Source: Colias croceus (Eukaryota > Arthropoda > Insecta > Lepidoptera > Pieridae). From it: a DNA stretch of 64,000 bases. The stretch spans positions 446,501 through 510,500 of the forward strand of contig NC_059541.1 of assembly GCF_905220415.1 (NCBI RefSeq), in the 5' to 3' direction. Position 1 is the stretch's first letter. Every line of letters begins with the position of its first letter. Both the position numbers and the translations under genes were made by a program. The notes under the pieces are model-generated. The model did no database searches. It was not told where the DNA came from and saw only the letters and a list, made by a program, of their open reading frames with translations. Below, piece after piece: positions 44,970-56,389 of the stretch.

Positions 44970-46920
44970 CTGGAATGGTAAGTAAAGGTAAGGTTAGTGA
45001 AATGACTATATTGTATATAGGATGAGAATGAGGAGTCTTAAAGTATGAATATGCTTATTTGCGCAGTATTTCATTGTATTTGATGCAGTTTCGGTCTCAC
45101 GGTACTTCCGAATTCCGATTCTTTATAAATTTGAACTCGAGCATTTTTTTTTTTGGTTGTTAAAGCTAATTTATACGTAATTGTATTAACTTCATGTACA
45201 TAATAATAATAATAAGTTAAAAATCAAAATGAATGTCAGATTATTTTCTGTTTGGCTCTGCTAATTATAGCACAATAATTATTAATGTCGATTTCAATTT
45301 ACTCATTAAAGTATTAGATTTTTTTCTAATTTTGTATACTCTCCACATAACTGTATCGATTAGTTGTTGTTATTGACTATTACATAAAATTACGAAAGAC
45401 ACGTGATAATAAGTAGTTATATGACATGATACACTATCTATATAATATAATTATTTAAAAATAGGTGATAACAAATCCGTGAATGAAATCTCTCGCATTG
45501 GTTGCAGTCGATCAGGTGAGGTCTTATCTTGTAGCGTGAGATAAAACGAAATGAAATACATTTTAAATTAATATCGAGTTGACGCAATGCGAAATATCAT
45601 TTCGTACAATGTGCAAAACAGTGAGAAATGACGTTTTCGACGATTTACAATTTACATGAATATTCAAATTGTAGACGTTTATATTTATGTGAAGGTTAAT
45701 TAGATAGCGTTTGTTATTTATTAACTAGTTAGTAACCACGAATTTTAGTTGTCACACGGAAGTGTATGAAAAAACATTATACCTAAATTCTAAAGACAAA
45801 AGATTTAATTGCATGTTGTTTAAATACTTCATACTTCATTAGTTGTGCTTATTGCATATTATAACTATTATATTAGAACGCTTAGAGTTCTTACAGACGA
45901 ACGGCAAGTTGTGAACGGCAGAGGCTTCGGCACAACTTGCCGTTCGTTTGTTCGAACACTTAGATGTAGAGTGAATCACGAATGAAAGCTCAATAATTAA
46001 GCTACACACATTGCGTAAAGATCAGTTTATTCACCAATTACATAATAACAAATTGTTGATTCACCGCCATGACCTTGTACTGGCCTATTACGTAAACAAA
46101 CACGAACAAGACAGGGGCTCGCCAGTCGCCCGTTTTGGGCAAAATGGAGTCAGCTGGCAAGAATCCAGGCGTCGCTTGCCAAGTATCTCGGTGTTACCAA
46201 CGAATATAGACCGAGTTTACATTACGCCGATCTTTCACCTCGCAGCGTGCACTTGAAAAGATCTTTTTTTGGCACACCATCAAAAAGTTGGCGAAATTTG
46301 TACCTACTCTTAATTTCAGGCAATTTACTTGAAAAGTATCGACGTAGCGGGTTGAAATTTTTATTTTAGCGTCAATGAATCAATGATATGAAATAAATGC
46401 ATGAAACGTAGTATATGGAGTACCACTACCACATTCCGTATTTCCGTAGTGTGGTATTTTTGGAATTTTACTAATATATTCCAACAAACCGATATAAAAT
46501 AATGTGTTACATTGTATGAACTATTTTTAGAAGAAACTAGGCTAGATTGTCTAGAAACTTTCCAAGTGGGTGTCATCTTCTTTTATATAATTTGATGTAT
46601 AAAATAATTTAAGAAAATAAACGAGTTTACCTACCATTACTATAGAATCTATCCCTAAATGAAATTATAAAACTTTAATATTTATGTTATTTCTATAATT
46701 CTTTTCATTATTGAACTAAATAAATCTTTCCAAATTAAATATGGACATTGGACAAACAGTATTTTTCAATTGATTCAGAAACACCACTTCCTAACATAAA
46801 GTAGTATCGTTTGCAATAAAAAAGGGATTGCAATTAAATGATGACATACAAACGACATCTCCCCAATATTAACCCTCGTCCCTTCAGATACTTTCATCAA
46901 ATTTTATTTGAATCAAGTCC
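44970..46920 (-). other. intron or intergenic DNA upstream of the visible CEPT1-like exons
   Basis: AT-rich. Contains a perfect 17-bp inverted repeat with a 17-base loop (45897-45947) and a GC-balanced segment of unknown nature at about 46060-46255 (around ACTGGCCTATTACG and CGCCCGTTTTGGGC). No exon of the phosphotransferase is recognised. Confidence 0.5.
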
Positions 46921-47100
46921 TATATTAATATTATAAATGCGAAAGTTTGTGAGGATGTGTGTGTGTTTGTTACTCTTTCACGCAAATTCTACTGAATCGA
47001 TTACAATGAGATTTAGCACACATATAGAGGGAAACTTGGATTAACACATATGATAGGTTTTATCCTGGAAATCCCACGGGAACGGAAACTATTCCAATTC
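46921..47100 (+). repeat. interspersed repeat, 5' part only
   Basis: Begins ATATTAATATTATAAATGCG, GAAAGTTTGTGAGGATGTGTG, then GTTACTCTTTCACGC, GAATCGATTACAATGAGATT. This is a common lepidopteran repeat text, probably Helitron-derived; its 3' end is missing or unrecognisably diverged. Confidence 0.5.
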
Positions 47101-47279
47101 CATCCTTGCACTTTTCATAATATCTACTGTTTGCAGACTTTAACTGTTAAATCTTTTTTAAAAACATAGTAACTATGGGTACATTTAAGTACTAGAAACC
47201 TTTACATGTTGTTAGATCTTTTATTTAATGCAATAAGCAATTAAATTTTAATGTACTTTAATAATGATTATTCGGATAA

Positions 47280-47470
47280 TCTATACTAATATTGTAAAGC
47301 TGAAGAGTTTGTTTGTTTGAACGCGCTAATCTCGGGAACTACTGGTCCGATTTGAAAAATTATTTCGGTGTTAGATAGCCCATTTGTCGAGGAAGGTTAT
47401 AGGCTATATAACATCACGCTACGGCCAACAGGAGCGGAGCCGCGCGGGTGAAACCGCGGAGCGCAGCTAG
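47280..47470 (+). mobile_element. short non-autonomous Helitron (family A)
   Basis: Starts TCTATACTAATATTGTAAAG, body GAACGCGCTAATCTCGGGAA, ends GGAGCGCAGCTAG before T. Flanking A and T match Helitron target preference. This is the cleanest family A copy in the window. Confidence 0.88.
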
Positions 47471-50204
47471 TATAACATAAAATGTATATTATGATAGTGC
47501 TGATTGTCTGTGATGTAGGTACGAATTGATTCAATACTTTAATAACAGAGGAGTCGTGAACTATGTGAAATACTCGTGACCGAATTCCTGAACAAATACT
47601 TTGTATATTATAAACTAGATCCATGGAGCTTCAAATCTACTTATTCCAGAGCCATACTAAATGTAAAGCAAATGACAAAGTAGTAGTAGTAGTATTAGAT
47701 CTTGAAGTATAAAATCACCCAATACATACGCTTTATTTAATCAGGTTGTTGCAACCTTGGACACATACGTTTCTCTCCAATACAAAATACATAGAATGAA
47801 AAAAAATTTTCGTATTTTATTCGCATTTATCTCAAAGCAAAGTGTGAAGAGTTCAGTGACACCGTTAATCACATCTAAATGTATTTGCATTTGTATCGGA
47901 CCATCCGACCACGCTGATATGTGGACGAAAACAAGTTTACATCACGACGTCACGTGGAATTGAAGGCGACTTTATGAGTGTTAAAATAATATAATATAGT
48001 TAAAATGAGATGTGGCCTCCGAGTAAGGTCAATGTCGAGAGTTCAAGATCTTGAAGTAGGAGGTTTGGAAACTTAAGCTGAAATTTATATGAACAATATT
48101 CACTCGCTGTTCCAAATATTGAAGGAAAAAATGTGAAAGTGGGGAAACGCAGAGAAAGCAACCATATTTTACATGATAACCCGTACTTGGTCAGGATGTA
48201 TTGAACATAAAACGTCACTACCCATTTAGTGAAAAATCAATGATGAACTAAATACTTACTTACTGCATTAGTTATATAGGTCGTTCAACGGCTGAAGAAT
48301 TATAAATAATGCAAGACCATGTGTTTTAAATTTCTATTAACGTAAAGAGAGCAACGGATGAAGTATTTTTTACTGAAAAATATACATAATGATTTAAAAT
48401 GGTATAATATTAACATCATTGAAGATGTACCTATTGCAGTAACTAACGATGCGTGATAACACATATGCCACCCCCTATTCCATTACTCGCATTATTCAAT
48501 AGAACAGAAGATCCAACACGACTAGGAAGAGAACAAATTCTAATGCATAAATATAATATAGTACCTAATCCATATCGTAATACCGACCAAATTCGCTTAC
48601 ACTAAATTCACCAGATACCAATAGAAAGCTGCAAACGACAGGTCAATCCAAGACAATTTCGACACGGAATCAAGATTTAACGTAAACCAAAGTACGTTGG
48701 TAATTGCATTTGCAGTAGATTTGCAATACTATCCTTTCACAAATTGCAGTCGATGTTACAACACAACCTGCTGTGCCGATTCCAGCATTTGCTTCACCTT
48801 AAATGCCTTACTTCAAGTTATAAGGGGACCGATTATTCTTTTACTGATTAATATTTATTAAATTTCACATTCAGGTTTCAATAAGAGTGCTGCAATTGTA
48901 ATAATGAGCAAATTTGAAGAAGTATGGCGTAAAATTGAACAGCTTTCTGATGAAGTCGATGCACTTTTTGCGTTCACATACACATACATTCGTAAATTAA
49001 TAACTTTATTAACTTACTGGATACAAGAGACTCAGCATGTTAAGTGGAGAATTAAAAAAAGTACATTGTATCGAATGATGTGGAAAATTCGCTAATAGAG
49101 AAAAAGCTTCTAAAATAATCCGGTCATTTTTTTACTAAAAATAAAGTACAAAATACATAAAACAGGAAAAATAAGAGAATTATAGGTAGATTAACTTGTG
49201 TTATAATATGTTTAAAGTATATTAAAATTATAATACCTAAAGAAGTTATATTCATTAACATAAGGCCAATGGTGGGTCAATATTTAATTACAGACATGGA
49301 GATCGTTTTCATTAATATTCACTACTAGCGTTATATCGTAACTATAGCTAATAATAACATAACAGATAGAGAGCCTTATCTGATAAATGATATAAAATAA
49401 AAAGTGTTAATAAGAATATATTTCAGGTGTTTGAAAAAAATTCCTAAACAGAAGAACTGGATTCTATAAACAACCCAAATATTTTTGGCCTTCTAGGGAG
49501 ATTGCTAGTGAAAAGTCTTTGCAACTTTGGTCGGAGCGAGCAAGAGAGAAGACAGAACGAATGCTGGCTGTATAGCCAGCATTCGATCTGTAAGACGTAG
49601 AGTATTATCAACAAAGATTGACATCTATAAGGAAACCAAGCCTCGCAATTAACATGATTCCAAATATCTTATCTATAAAGAATACAATAAAATATCACGT
49701 CACTATCATTCGAAACTGATAACCGAAGATAAACACTTGTTTTACGCACTATTCACTACGGAACTTGCGACGTATAATTGGCGGTCGCAAAATTTGTTAT
49801 CTTCAAGGTGATTCAATGTGCTTTGATTAATATTGCCTTTAGAGATCTATAATCGAGAAAAATATTAACATTTTTATTGAGGCCCCACTGGGAGTATTAG
49901 GGATAAAAAATATCTACATTTTTGCTTTTAATATACTATTTTTTTATTATATATCCAGTATATTGCTATGTCACCGTTTAAGTATGATTATCTCAATTCT
50001 GTGTCACGTACTTCGTCAGTTTTACGACAGCATTCCAAATTCGCAGTAAATTAGCCACAAAAGCGTTACCGTTACAGTGTCGGGGTCTGATAAATTCGAG
50101 AGGCGGTTCGCGCAGGATGAATCGACCATTTGTGAGTAAGAGGGTCATATATAACAGGTATATTCTATAATTCAGTTTAAAGTTGTATAATAACGTTATA
50201 ACGA
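47471..50204. other. AT-rich non-coding DNA
   Basis: No conserved gene recognised. A 12-bp perfect inverted repeat with a 4-base loop (CGAATGCTGGCT, 49558-49585) is the only clear structure. Short frames at 47757 and 48904 have no recognisable features. Confidence 0.45.
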
Positions 50205-50425
50205 GAAATACGGTCCCATGTCTCCTAATGAGGTAAGGGGCAGATGCATTATACATCTGTTTCACTGATCGATTTTCTTTAGGGCCAAGTAGGTGATCAG
50301 CATTCTGTGTCCTGCCAGGCTGCCAGACCGAGACTTTTTTTTTCTTCGTCTCCACCGGGAATCGAACCCAGGACCCCTCGGTTCTACGCTCACGAGTCAC
50401 GCGTTGACCACTGTACCAAGGAGGC
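50205..50425 (-). mobile_element. tRNA-derived SINE, reverse
   Basis: The minus-strand head (50425-50347) is tRNA-like: GCCTCCTTGGTACAGTGG with an A-box-like TGGTACAGTGG (50418-50408) and a perfect B-box GGTTCGATTCC (50368-50358). A non-tRNA body follows, containing GATCAGTGAAACAGATGT and GGGACCGTA phrases. The anticodon arm is not paired properly, so it is not a tRNA gene. The exact 3' end is uncertain. Confidence 0.65.
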
Positions 50426-50732
50426 GGTATATTAATATTATAGCTAGAGAGCTAGCGCAAAGCTACCTGTATGTATTTGACCAGACCTGGATTTTTGTGT
50501 GTTGATTCCCTTATACCTACTAAACATGAGATGAGGAGTCACTAAGCCCAGAGTGGTGGACGGGGCGGGCGCTCAGCTTAGACAGTTGGAAATTTTTGGC
50601 GAACTTTGAAACCATTTGACCACGTCTGCCATTTTGATATATGAAAATAGATTATTATTATTATCGGAAAATAACAATGGCAGACCATTACCACGTGGAT
50701 AACATTCTGGCAGACACTTATGAAAGTGCTGA
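50426..50732. other. left flank of the inverted-repeat island
   Basis: Contains scattered GGCAGAC/GTCTGCC motifs that continue into the left arm. The outer boundary of the inverted repeat cannot be fixed because its partner lies beyond 64000. Confidence 0.4.
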
Positions 50733-50927
50733 AAAAAATACAATTTTGAAAGTAATTGACCAGATCTGCCATTAATATATTTTATTTATTAGGGTCTTAA
50801 AAACTTATTTTCGAAACGGCAGACATTTTCATTGCGTACAGACTTCAGCAGACAACAAAACTTAGAGCTACTACATGGTCAGATCTATGCATGTACTATC
50901 TCTGTAGCTATCTTTTTTCCCTATATA

Positions 50928-51092
50928 TGTTGGTGAAAAGAGTTTGTATAAACAAATGTGTATGTCAAATACCTATGTGTCATCTTATAATTTTTTCTCT
51001 TCCGTCTTTACCCTTCGTACTACGCGCATCGTCTAATAAAGAATCTCAAGTTTATTTAACAATCTTTGCTTTTTCCTGCCCAAAACCCATCA
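50928..51092 (+). repeat. copia 5' LTR
   Basis: 165 bp starting TGTTGG and ending CATCA, with an AATAAA at 51035-51040. Confidence 0.93.
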
Positions 51093-51107
51093 GGTTATGG
51101 GCCCAGG
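51093..51107 (+). promoter_or_regulatory. primer-binding site
   Basis: GGTTATGGGCCCAGG directly after the 5' LTR matches the internal part of initiator tRNA-Met, the half-tRNA priming used by copia and 1731 elements. Confidence 0.75.
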
Positions 51108-51202
51108 ACGTTATCTTTGCTCTGTATATAATTATTTTTGAGTTTTGGCAGAATAAAAGTAATTTTATAAATAAACTAAAACGCCCGTCCATACATGTAA
51201 AA

Positions 51203-54200
51203 ATGGCGACATCAACATCGGTTTCGACTTTAACTCCTGTGGAGAAGTTGAGCGGCATAGAAAACTACAGTAATTGGAAGTTCCAACTGAAAATGCTACT
51301 CATTCACGAGGACTTATGGGACGTCGTTTCGGAAGATAAAACTGAAGATGTCAAAGATGCGGCTTATATGAAGAGATCTCAGAAAGCTCTTGCTAAGATC
51401 TGTTTGTCAGTAAAGCCCTCGGTTTTTACGCATGTAAGGAACGCAGAGACGGCGCGGGATGCATGGATTAATTTGCAAAAGGCGTACGAAGACAAGGGGT
51501 TGTCAAGGAGACTGAGTTTGCTTCGTCTTTTGTTTGCAACAAAATTATGCGAATGTGAAAGCATGGAAGCTTACGTTGCGAAGATTAGCGACCTAAGTCA
51601 ACAGCTGAACGATATTGGTTCACCTCTGGAAGATGATTTCGTTGCAGTTCTCTTACTGAGTGGCTTATCGCAAGACTTTGATCCACTCATAATGGCACTT
51701 GAAAATTCTAATATCAAGTTGTCGAGTGAAGTGGTCAAAACGAAGCTCATGCAGGAGAAGCAACGACGTGATGAAAAAGGTGACACGAGTTCAACAGCGT
51801 TGGTGGCGGCACGTAAGAAAATCAAATGCTTTAAGTGCAAGAAGCTTGGTCACTTCTCGAGGAACTGTAAATCTGTGAAACCAGTTAAGGCGGAGAGCTC
51901 AACAAACCAGTTACTATTGACAGCATTATCAGCTTGTGTGCAGAATGATATATGGTTAATAGACTCTGGTGCGAGTAGTCATATGTGTCATGACAAGAAT
52001 ATACTAAATAACTTTGTTCCTGGTTATGTGTCTGAAGTCAAGGTGGCTAACGGTGAAAAATTATTTACTGCTGGTCGTGGTGATGTAAAAGTAAATTTAA
52101 AATTAGGCGTCAAAACAATCAGTGAAGTTTATCATGTACCGAACTTAGCTACAAACTTGTTGTCAGTCAGTGCGTTAACTAGGAAGGGTTTTAGAGTTAT
52201 TTTTAATGAAAAATGTTGTAATATATTCTATGGTAAAAAGCTAGCAGCTACAGCTGTACATAAAAATGGTGTTTATCAATTAGAAACTGCAGAATCTGTT
52301 AGAGAGCGTGATCTGTGTGTGGTAGGATGTGGTGGCTGTTCTATGTTTTCAGGGAATAGTGTAGAATCTGCGACTACCAAGGTAAATACAGAAGCTCAAG
52401 ATTTAGTGCAGAAGAAAGCATCTGAGAGCTGTAAGAAAGAAACTGAGCTGAGTTTCCAGGCGGCTGCTAACTCTGTTACGCAGGAGACATGGCACAGGAG
52501 ACTAGGACATCTCAATATGAGGAGTATGCATTTGTTAATGAAAGGTATGGCTAGTGGTATTACTTATGATAAATCACAGTTCAGTCAATGTGAAGCTTGT
52601 GTTAAGGGGAAGCTTAGCAAATTACCTTTTCCTAAGAAGGCACAAAGTAGGTCAAATGAACTGTTAGGTGTTGTACACAGTGATTTATGCGGGCCTATGC
52701 CAGTGAAATCTTTCGGTGGTGCTAGTTACTTCCTCACGTGTATTGATGATTGTAGTAGGAAAACATGGATTTATTTTCTGAAAAATAAGAGTGAAGTTTT
52801 CGATAACTTCAAACATTTCAAGGCAATGGTGGAGAACCAAACCAATAGAAAAATAAAATTGTTGAGGACGGATAATGGAGGCGAATATGTCAATTCTATA
52901 TTCCAGGAATATTTGAAGGATAACGGCATCATTCACCAGACTACCATACCGCACTCGCCTCAGCAGAACGGCGTTGCTGAGCGGGCCAACAGGACAATCG
53001 TCGAGAAGGCTCGTAGCATGTTACGAGACGCAGGCTTAGATGGGCAGTTCTGGGCAGAAGCGGTCAATACCGCTGTTTATTTGAAGAACCGGTCCCCTAC
53101 AAAAGCAGTCTACGGTAGCACGCCAGAGGAAAAATGGACTAATGAGAAGGTGAATCTTAGCCATTTACGTATATTTGGTTGTGTGGTTTATGCCTTGACA
53201 CAGAATCGTAAGAAATTAGATTCAAAATGTAAACCTTACATTTTTGTAGGATATTGTGAAAATAGTAAGGGTTATAGATTGATTGATCCAGAGAATCTCA
53301 GCAAAATTATTAAATCAAGGAATGTTGCTTTCTTTGAAAACAAATTCTATACAAAAAACACTGAAAAATGTGAAAATGGTGATTTTTTCATGATGATAAA
53401 TAATTTACAGACTGAGAATTTAAACTCAAATGATTCTCATGTTGAAGTGGCACAGTCTGAAAATTCACTATCACCAGAAAAAGGGGAAGAAAATGAGATT
53501 GTAACTAATCCCAGAAGACAGTGTATTTTTGAGTTAGATGACTCTGACAGCAGTAGTTCTGTTGATCCTTCCGATGTCACTTACATTCCAGGTGAATCGA
53601 CACTTGAAGATGCGATGGATACATCGGAATATGACAGTGCGTGTACTGCAATGCTGACCTGCATTGGAGATGAACCAGAGACAGTTCAAGAAGCTCTAGG
53701 AGGGGCTGAAGCTGTTCACTGGAAGAAAGCAATGGCTGATGAGTATCAATCATTTATTAAAAATAAATGTTGGACATTAACTGATCCACCTAAAGATCAA
53801 AAACCGATTAAGTGCAAGTGGGTTTTTAAGAAAAAGAAAGATCTTGATGGAAATCTAAAGCAGTATAAAGCCAGATTGGTAGCTAAAGGTTTTACACAGC
53901 GCTATGGAATTGATTACGAGGAAACTTTTTCTCCAGTGGTTCGATATTCCACTATTCGCATATTATTGGCTTTAGCAGCTGAAAAGCAGATGGATATCGA
54001 TCATTTGGATGTAAGAACTGCTTTTCTAAATGAAGATTTGCAAGAAAAAGTTTTCATGGAACAACCGGAAGGTTATAAAGTAAAAGGCTGTGAGCATAAA
54101 GTATATAAATTGCATAAAGCAATTTATGGCCTAAAGCAAGCTTCGAAGTCTTGGTATGAAAAGATAAACCATGTGTTGGTTACAAAACTTTGTTTCAGAA

Positions 54201-55198
54201 GACTGTCCTCAGAGCCCTGCGTGTATTTTAAATCAAATGGTGAAGAATTAGTCATCATTGGGTTGTATGTGGACGATATATTATTATTTTCAACCAGAAA
54301 TTCACAAATGAAAGTTGAAATAAAGAAGAAACTCATGCAAGAATTCGAAATGAAGGATTTAGGGCCAGCCAGCCATATACTTGGTATGCGCATCACAAGA
54401 AACCAAGATAATATCTATCTTGATCAGTCTAGTTACATAAAGAATGTTTTAGACCGTTTTCATATGACTGACTGTAAGCCAGCTCAAACTCCAATGGAAT
54501 CGGGATTGAAACTTGTAAAGGCTGATAAAAAGGAGGAGAATTTGGAATATAGAAATTTAATTGGTTGTTTAAATTATATTTCAGTTAGCTCCAGGCCAGA
54601 CATCGCGCACGCGGTAAGCATGCTGAGCCAGTATAATGATTGTTATGATCAGCGTCATTGGAAGGCCGCGAAACGCGTACTACGGTATTTAAAGGGTACT
54701 GTAAACTACAAACTTGTTTTTAGTAGAAGTGGTCTAGACATCAATGGGTATATTGATGCTGACTGGGCTTCGTGTGAGGTCGATCGTAGGTCGTACACTG
54801 GGTTTGTGTTTCAAATTGGGAAATGTTCTGTATCGTGGGAAAGTAGAAAACAGCGAACAGTCGCTCTTTCTAGCACAGAAGCAGAATATATGGCTCTATC
54901 AGATTCTTGTAAAGAAGCGTTATTCATAAGAACTCTGTTGTATGAATTGTTAGGTAGGCATTGTTCTGTTACGATTTTTAATGATAACCAATCAGCACAA
55001 AAATTGTGTAAGAATCCTATGTATCATGCTCGTACGAAACATATAGATGTGCGGCATCATTTTATAAGAGAAGTTGTAAAAGATAATATTGTTAATTTGA
55101 ATTATTTGTGTACTTCTGAAATGACTGCCGATATTTTAACAAAACCACTTACTAAAGAAAAGCATTATAAGTTTGTAACGTGTTTAGGTTTACAATAA
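51203..55198 (+). CDS. copia Gag-Pol polyprotein, intact
   Basis: A single frame of 1,331 codons starts at ATG 51203 (AAAATGG context, first ATG after the primer site to open a gag-like protein) and ends TAA 55196-55198. Order of domains by residue: gag helical region (about 1-190), CCHC zinc knuckle C-x2-C-x4-H-x4-C near 210-223, aspartic protease WLIDSGASSH near 251-260, HHCC pre-integrase near 430-475, integrase with catalytic D near 493, D near 556 and E 36 residues later (D-x35-E), reverse transcriptase from about 855 with YVDD near 1022-1025, and RNase H with DADW near 1183 and STEAEY near 1222. The integrase-before-RT order defines Ty1/copia. All catalytic residues are present with no stop or frameshift. 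The frame is open 104 codons further upstream, but that part is LTR. Confidence 0.95.
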   Translation: MATSTSVSTLTPVEKLSGIENYSNWKFQLKMLLIHEDLWDVVSEDKTEDVKDAAYMKRSQKALAKICLSVKPSVFTHVRNAETARDAWINLQKAYEDKGLSRRLSLLRLLFATKLCECESMEAYVAKISDLSQQLNDIGSPLEDDFVAVLLLSGLSQDFDPLIMALENSNIKLSSEVVKTKLMQEKQRRDEKGDTSSTALVAARKKIKCFKCKKLGHFSRNCKSVKPVKAESSTNQLLLTALSACVQNDIWLIDSGASSHMCHDKNILNNFVPGYVSEVKVANGEKLFTAGRGDVKVNLKLGVKTISEVYHVPNLATNLLSVSALTRKGFRVIFNEKCCNIFYGKKLAATAVHKNGVYQLETAESVRERDLCVVGCGGCSMFSGNSVESATTKVNTEAQDLVQKKASESCKKETELSFQAAANSVTQETWHRRLGHLNMRSMHLLMKGMASGITYDKSQFSQCEACVKGKLSKLPFPKKAQSRSNELLGVVHSDLCGPMPVKSFGGASYFLTCIDDCSRKTWIYFLKNKSEVFDNFKHFKAMVENQTNRKIKLLRTDNGGEYVNSIFQEYLKDNGIIHQTTIPHSPQQNGVAERANRTIVEKARSMLRDAGLDGQFWAEAVNTAVYLKNRSPTKAVYGSTPEEKWTNEKVNLSHLRIFGCVVYALTQNRKKLDSKCKPYIFVGYCENSKGYRLIDPENLSKIIKSRNVAFFENKFYTKNTEKCENGDFFMMINNLQTENLNSNDSHVEVAQSENSLSPEKGEENEIVTNPRRQCIFELDDSDSSSSVDPSDVTYIPGESTLEDAMDTSEYDSACTAMLTCIGDEPETVQEALGGAEAVHWKKAMADEYQSFIKNKCWTLTDPPKDQKPIKCKWVFKKKKDLDGNLKQYKARLVAKGFTQRYGIDYEETFSPVVRYSTIRILLALAAEKQMDIDHLDVRTAFLNEDLQEKVFMEQPEGYKVKGCEHKVYKLHKAIYGLKQASKSWYEKINHVLVTKLCFRRLSSEPCVYFKSNGEELVIIGLYVDDILLFSTRNSQMKVEIKKKLMQEFEMKDLGPASHILGMRITRNQDNIYLDQSSYIKNVLDRFHMTDCKPAQTPMESGLKLVKADKKEENLEYRNLIGCLNYISVSSRPDIAHAVSMLSQYNDCYDQRHWKAAKRVLRYLKGTVNYKLVFSRSGLDINGYIDADWASCEVDRRSYTGFVFQIGKCSVSWESRKQRTVALSSTEAEYMALSDSCKEALFIRTLLYELLGRHCSVTIFNDNQSAQKLCKNPMYHARTKHIDVRHHFIREVVKDNIVNLNYLCTSEMTADILTKPLTKEKHYKFVTCLGLQ

Positions 55199-55283
55199 AT
55201 TTGTTAAATTCTTAAATTGTAAAAACTAAACTTGTTTAATGTTGTATAATAATTATGTACCTACACATTTGTTTAAGGGCCAG

Positions 55284-55448
55284 TGTTGGTGAAAAGAGTT
55301 TGTATAAACAAATGTGTATGTCAAATACCTATGTGTCATCTTATAATTTTTTCTCTTCCGTCTTTACCCTTCGTACTACGCGCATCGTCTAATAAAGAAT
55401 CTTAAGTTTATTTAACAATCTTTGCTTTTTCCTGCCCAAAACCCATCA
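55284..55448 (+). repeat. copia 3' LTR
   Basis: 165 bp, identical to the 5' LTR except one base, preceded by AAGGGCCAG as a weak polypurine tract. Confidence 0.93.
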
Positions 55449-56073
55449 ATATATCACTATTATTCTCACTCTAGCCTATAGTATTTTTATTTAATATAGT
55501 TACTAGCATTCAAATAGTCTAGGGTTTATATCTGAGAGGGCTCTTTTCGTGTCCCGCTCAAACGGTTATTGCCAGATGTTTTCAGTATCACTTTCATGCA
55601 AAAGTGAAAATTACTACGCTATAATAGCCTAAAAAATCTTAATAATAATTATTACGCTTCACAGCAAGAAGAAATGTACCATATGTACCCGCTCAAAGTC
55701 GATATTGTGTTGCCTACCGTTCGACTCAATGGCTAGGGTTGTACCTTTAGAAAAAACCATAATTCTTTTAGAGTTTGATAAAATGATCAGGCAGGAATTT
55801 TCTTTAATTCTTCTCTAAATTCTCGGTTACTAAGTTTTATCGTTGAAATTATTCTTAATCGCGTAAATTTAATAAATAATCATATCATGGAAAACACTTT
55901 TCATTTGTTTTTTGACTTTCACGCCCAACTACTGTACAATAATTACGTTGTTTCGTTATTTTGACGAGTAAACGCAGGAAACATAAATTGCGAACGCTCA
56001 GTCGGGGAGTGGTCCGTTGTATCGTATTAGATAGATTGTATATTTTGTATCTGTAGAATTGGAATCAAAGCTA

Positions 56074-56103
56074 TGTATATATATATATATATATATATAT
56101 AGA
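56074..56103. repeat. (TA)n microsatellite, mirrored in the other arm
   Basis: A TA tract just before GATATCTCCATGGGC. The equivalent tract at about 63205-63240 sits at the mirrored place. Confidence 0.8.
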
Positions 56104-56389
56104 TATCTCCATGGGCACTATGTTGATCAAACGTGCCATATAGTTAGTAATTATTTGATCCGTTTTCACTTGTTGATCCGGTTGGTATTTGTGGATCCAT
56201 TGCCACACCACCGTCCGTATGTGGATCCGAACGGAGCCACAAGTGTCACCATCAGTAATAATAATAATAACGTGCTTTTTATACAAATCCACCTTTTTTG
56301 CGTTTTAGCTCTTGTTGATCCGATTCAAATGAGCCAATCAGAGCCCACCGAGCTCAGCCATTGGTCGCTTGCGGCCTTAGCCATTTGAA

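Larger units (their letters stand above)
50923..55453 (+). mobile_element. complete Ty1/copia LTR retrotransposon
   Basis: The element spans 50928-55448 (4,521 bp) between two copies of the 5-bp target duplication atata (50923-50927, 55449-55453). It has 165-bp LTRs, a primer-binding site, one Gag-Pol frame and a short purine-rich stretch before the 3' LTR. The LTRs differ by one base (C/T in the GAATCTCAAG/GAATCTTAAG segment), pointing to a recent insertion. The opposite arm of the inverted repeat keeps the pre-insertion site. Confidence 0.95.

Noticed and set aside
50347..50425. tRNA gene
   Set aside because: A and B boxes are good but the acceptor and anticodon arms do not pair, and a SINE body follows.
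50891..51202. 104-codon upstream extension of the copia frame
   Set aside because: It covers the 5' LTR and primer-binding site, which are not translated; the gag-like start is ATG 51203.
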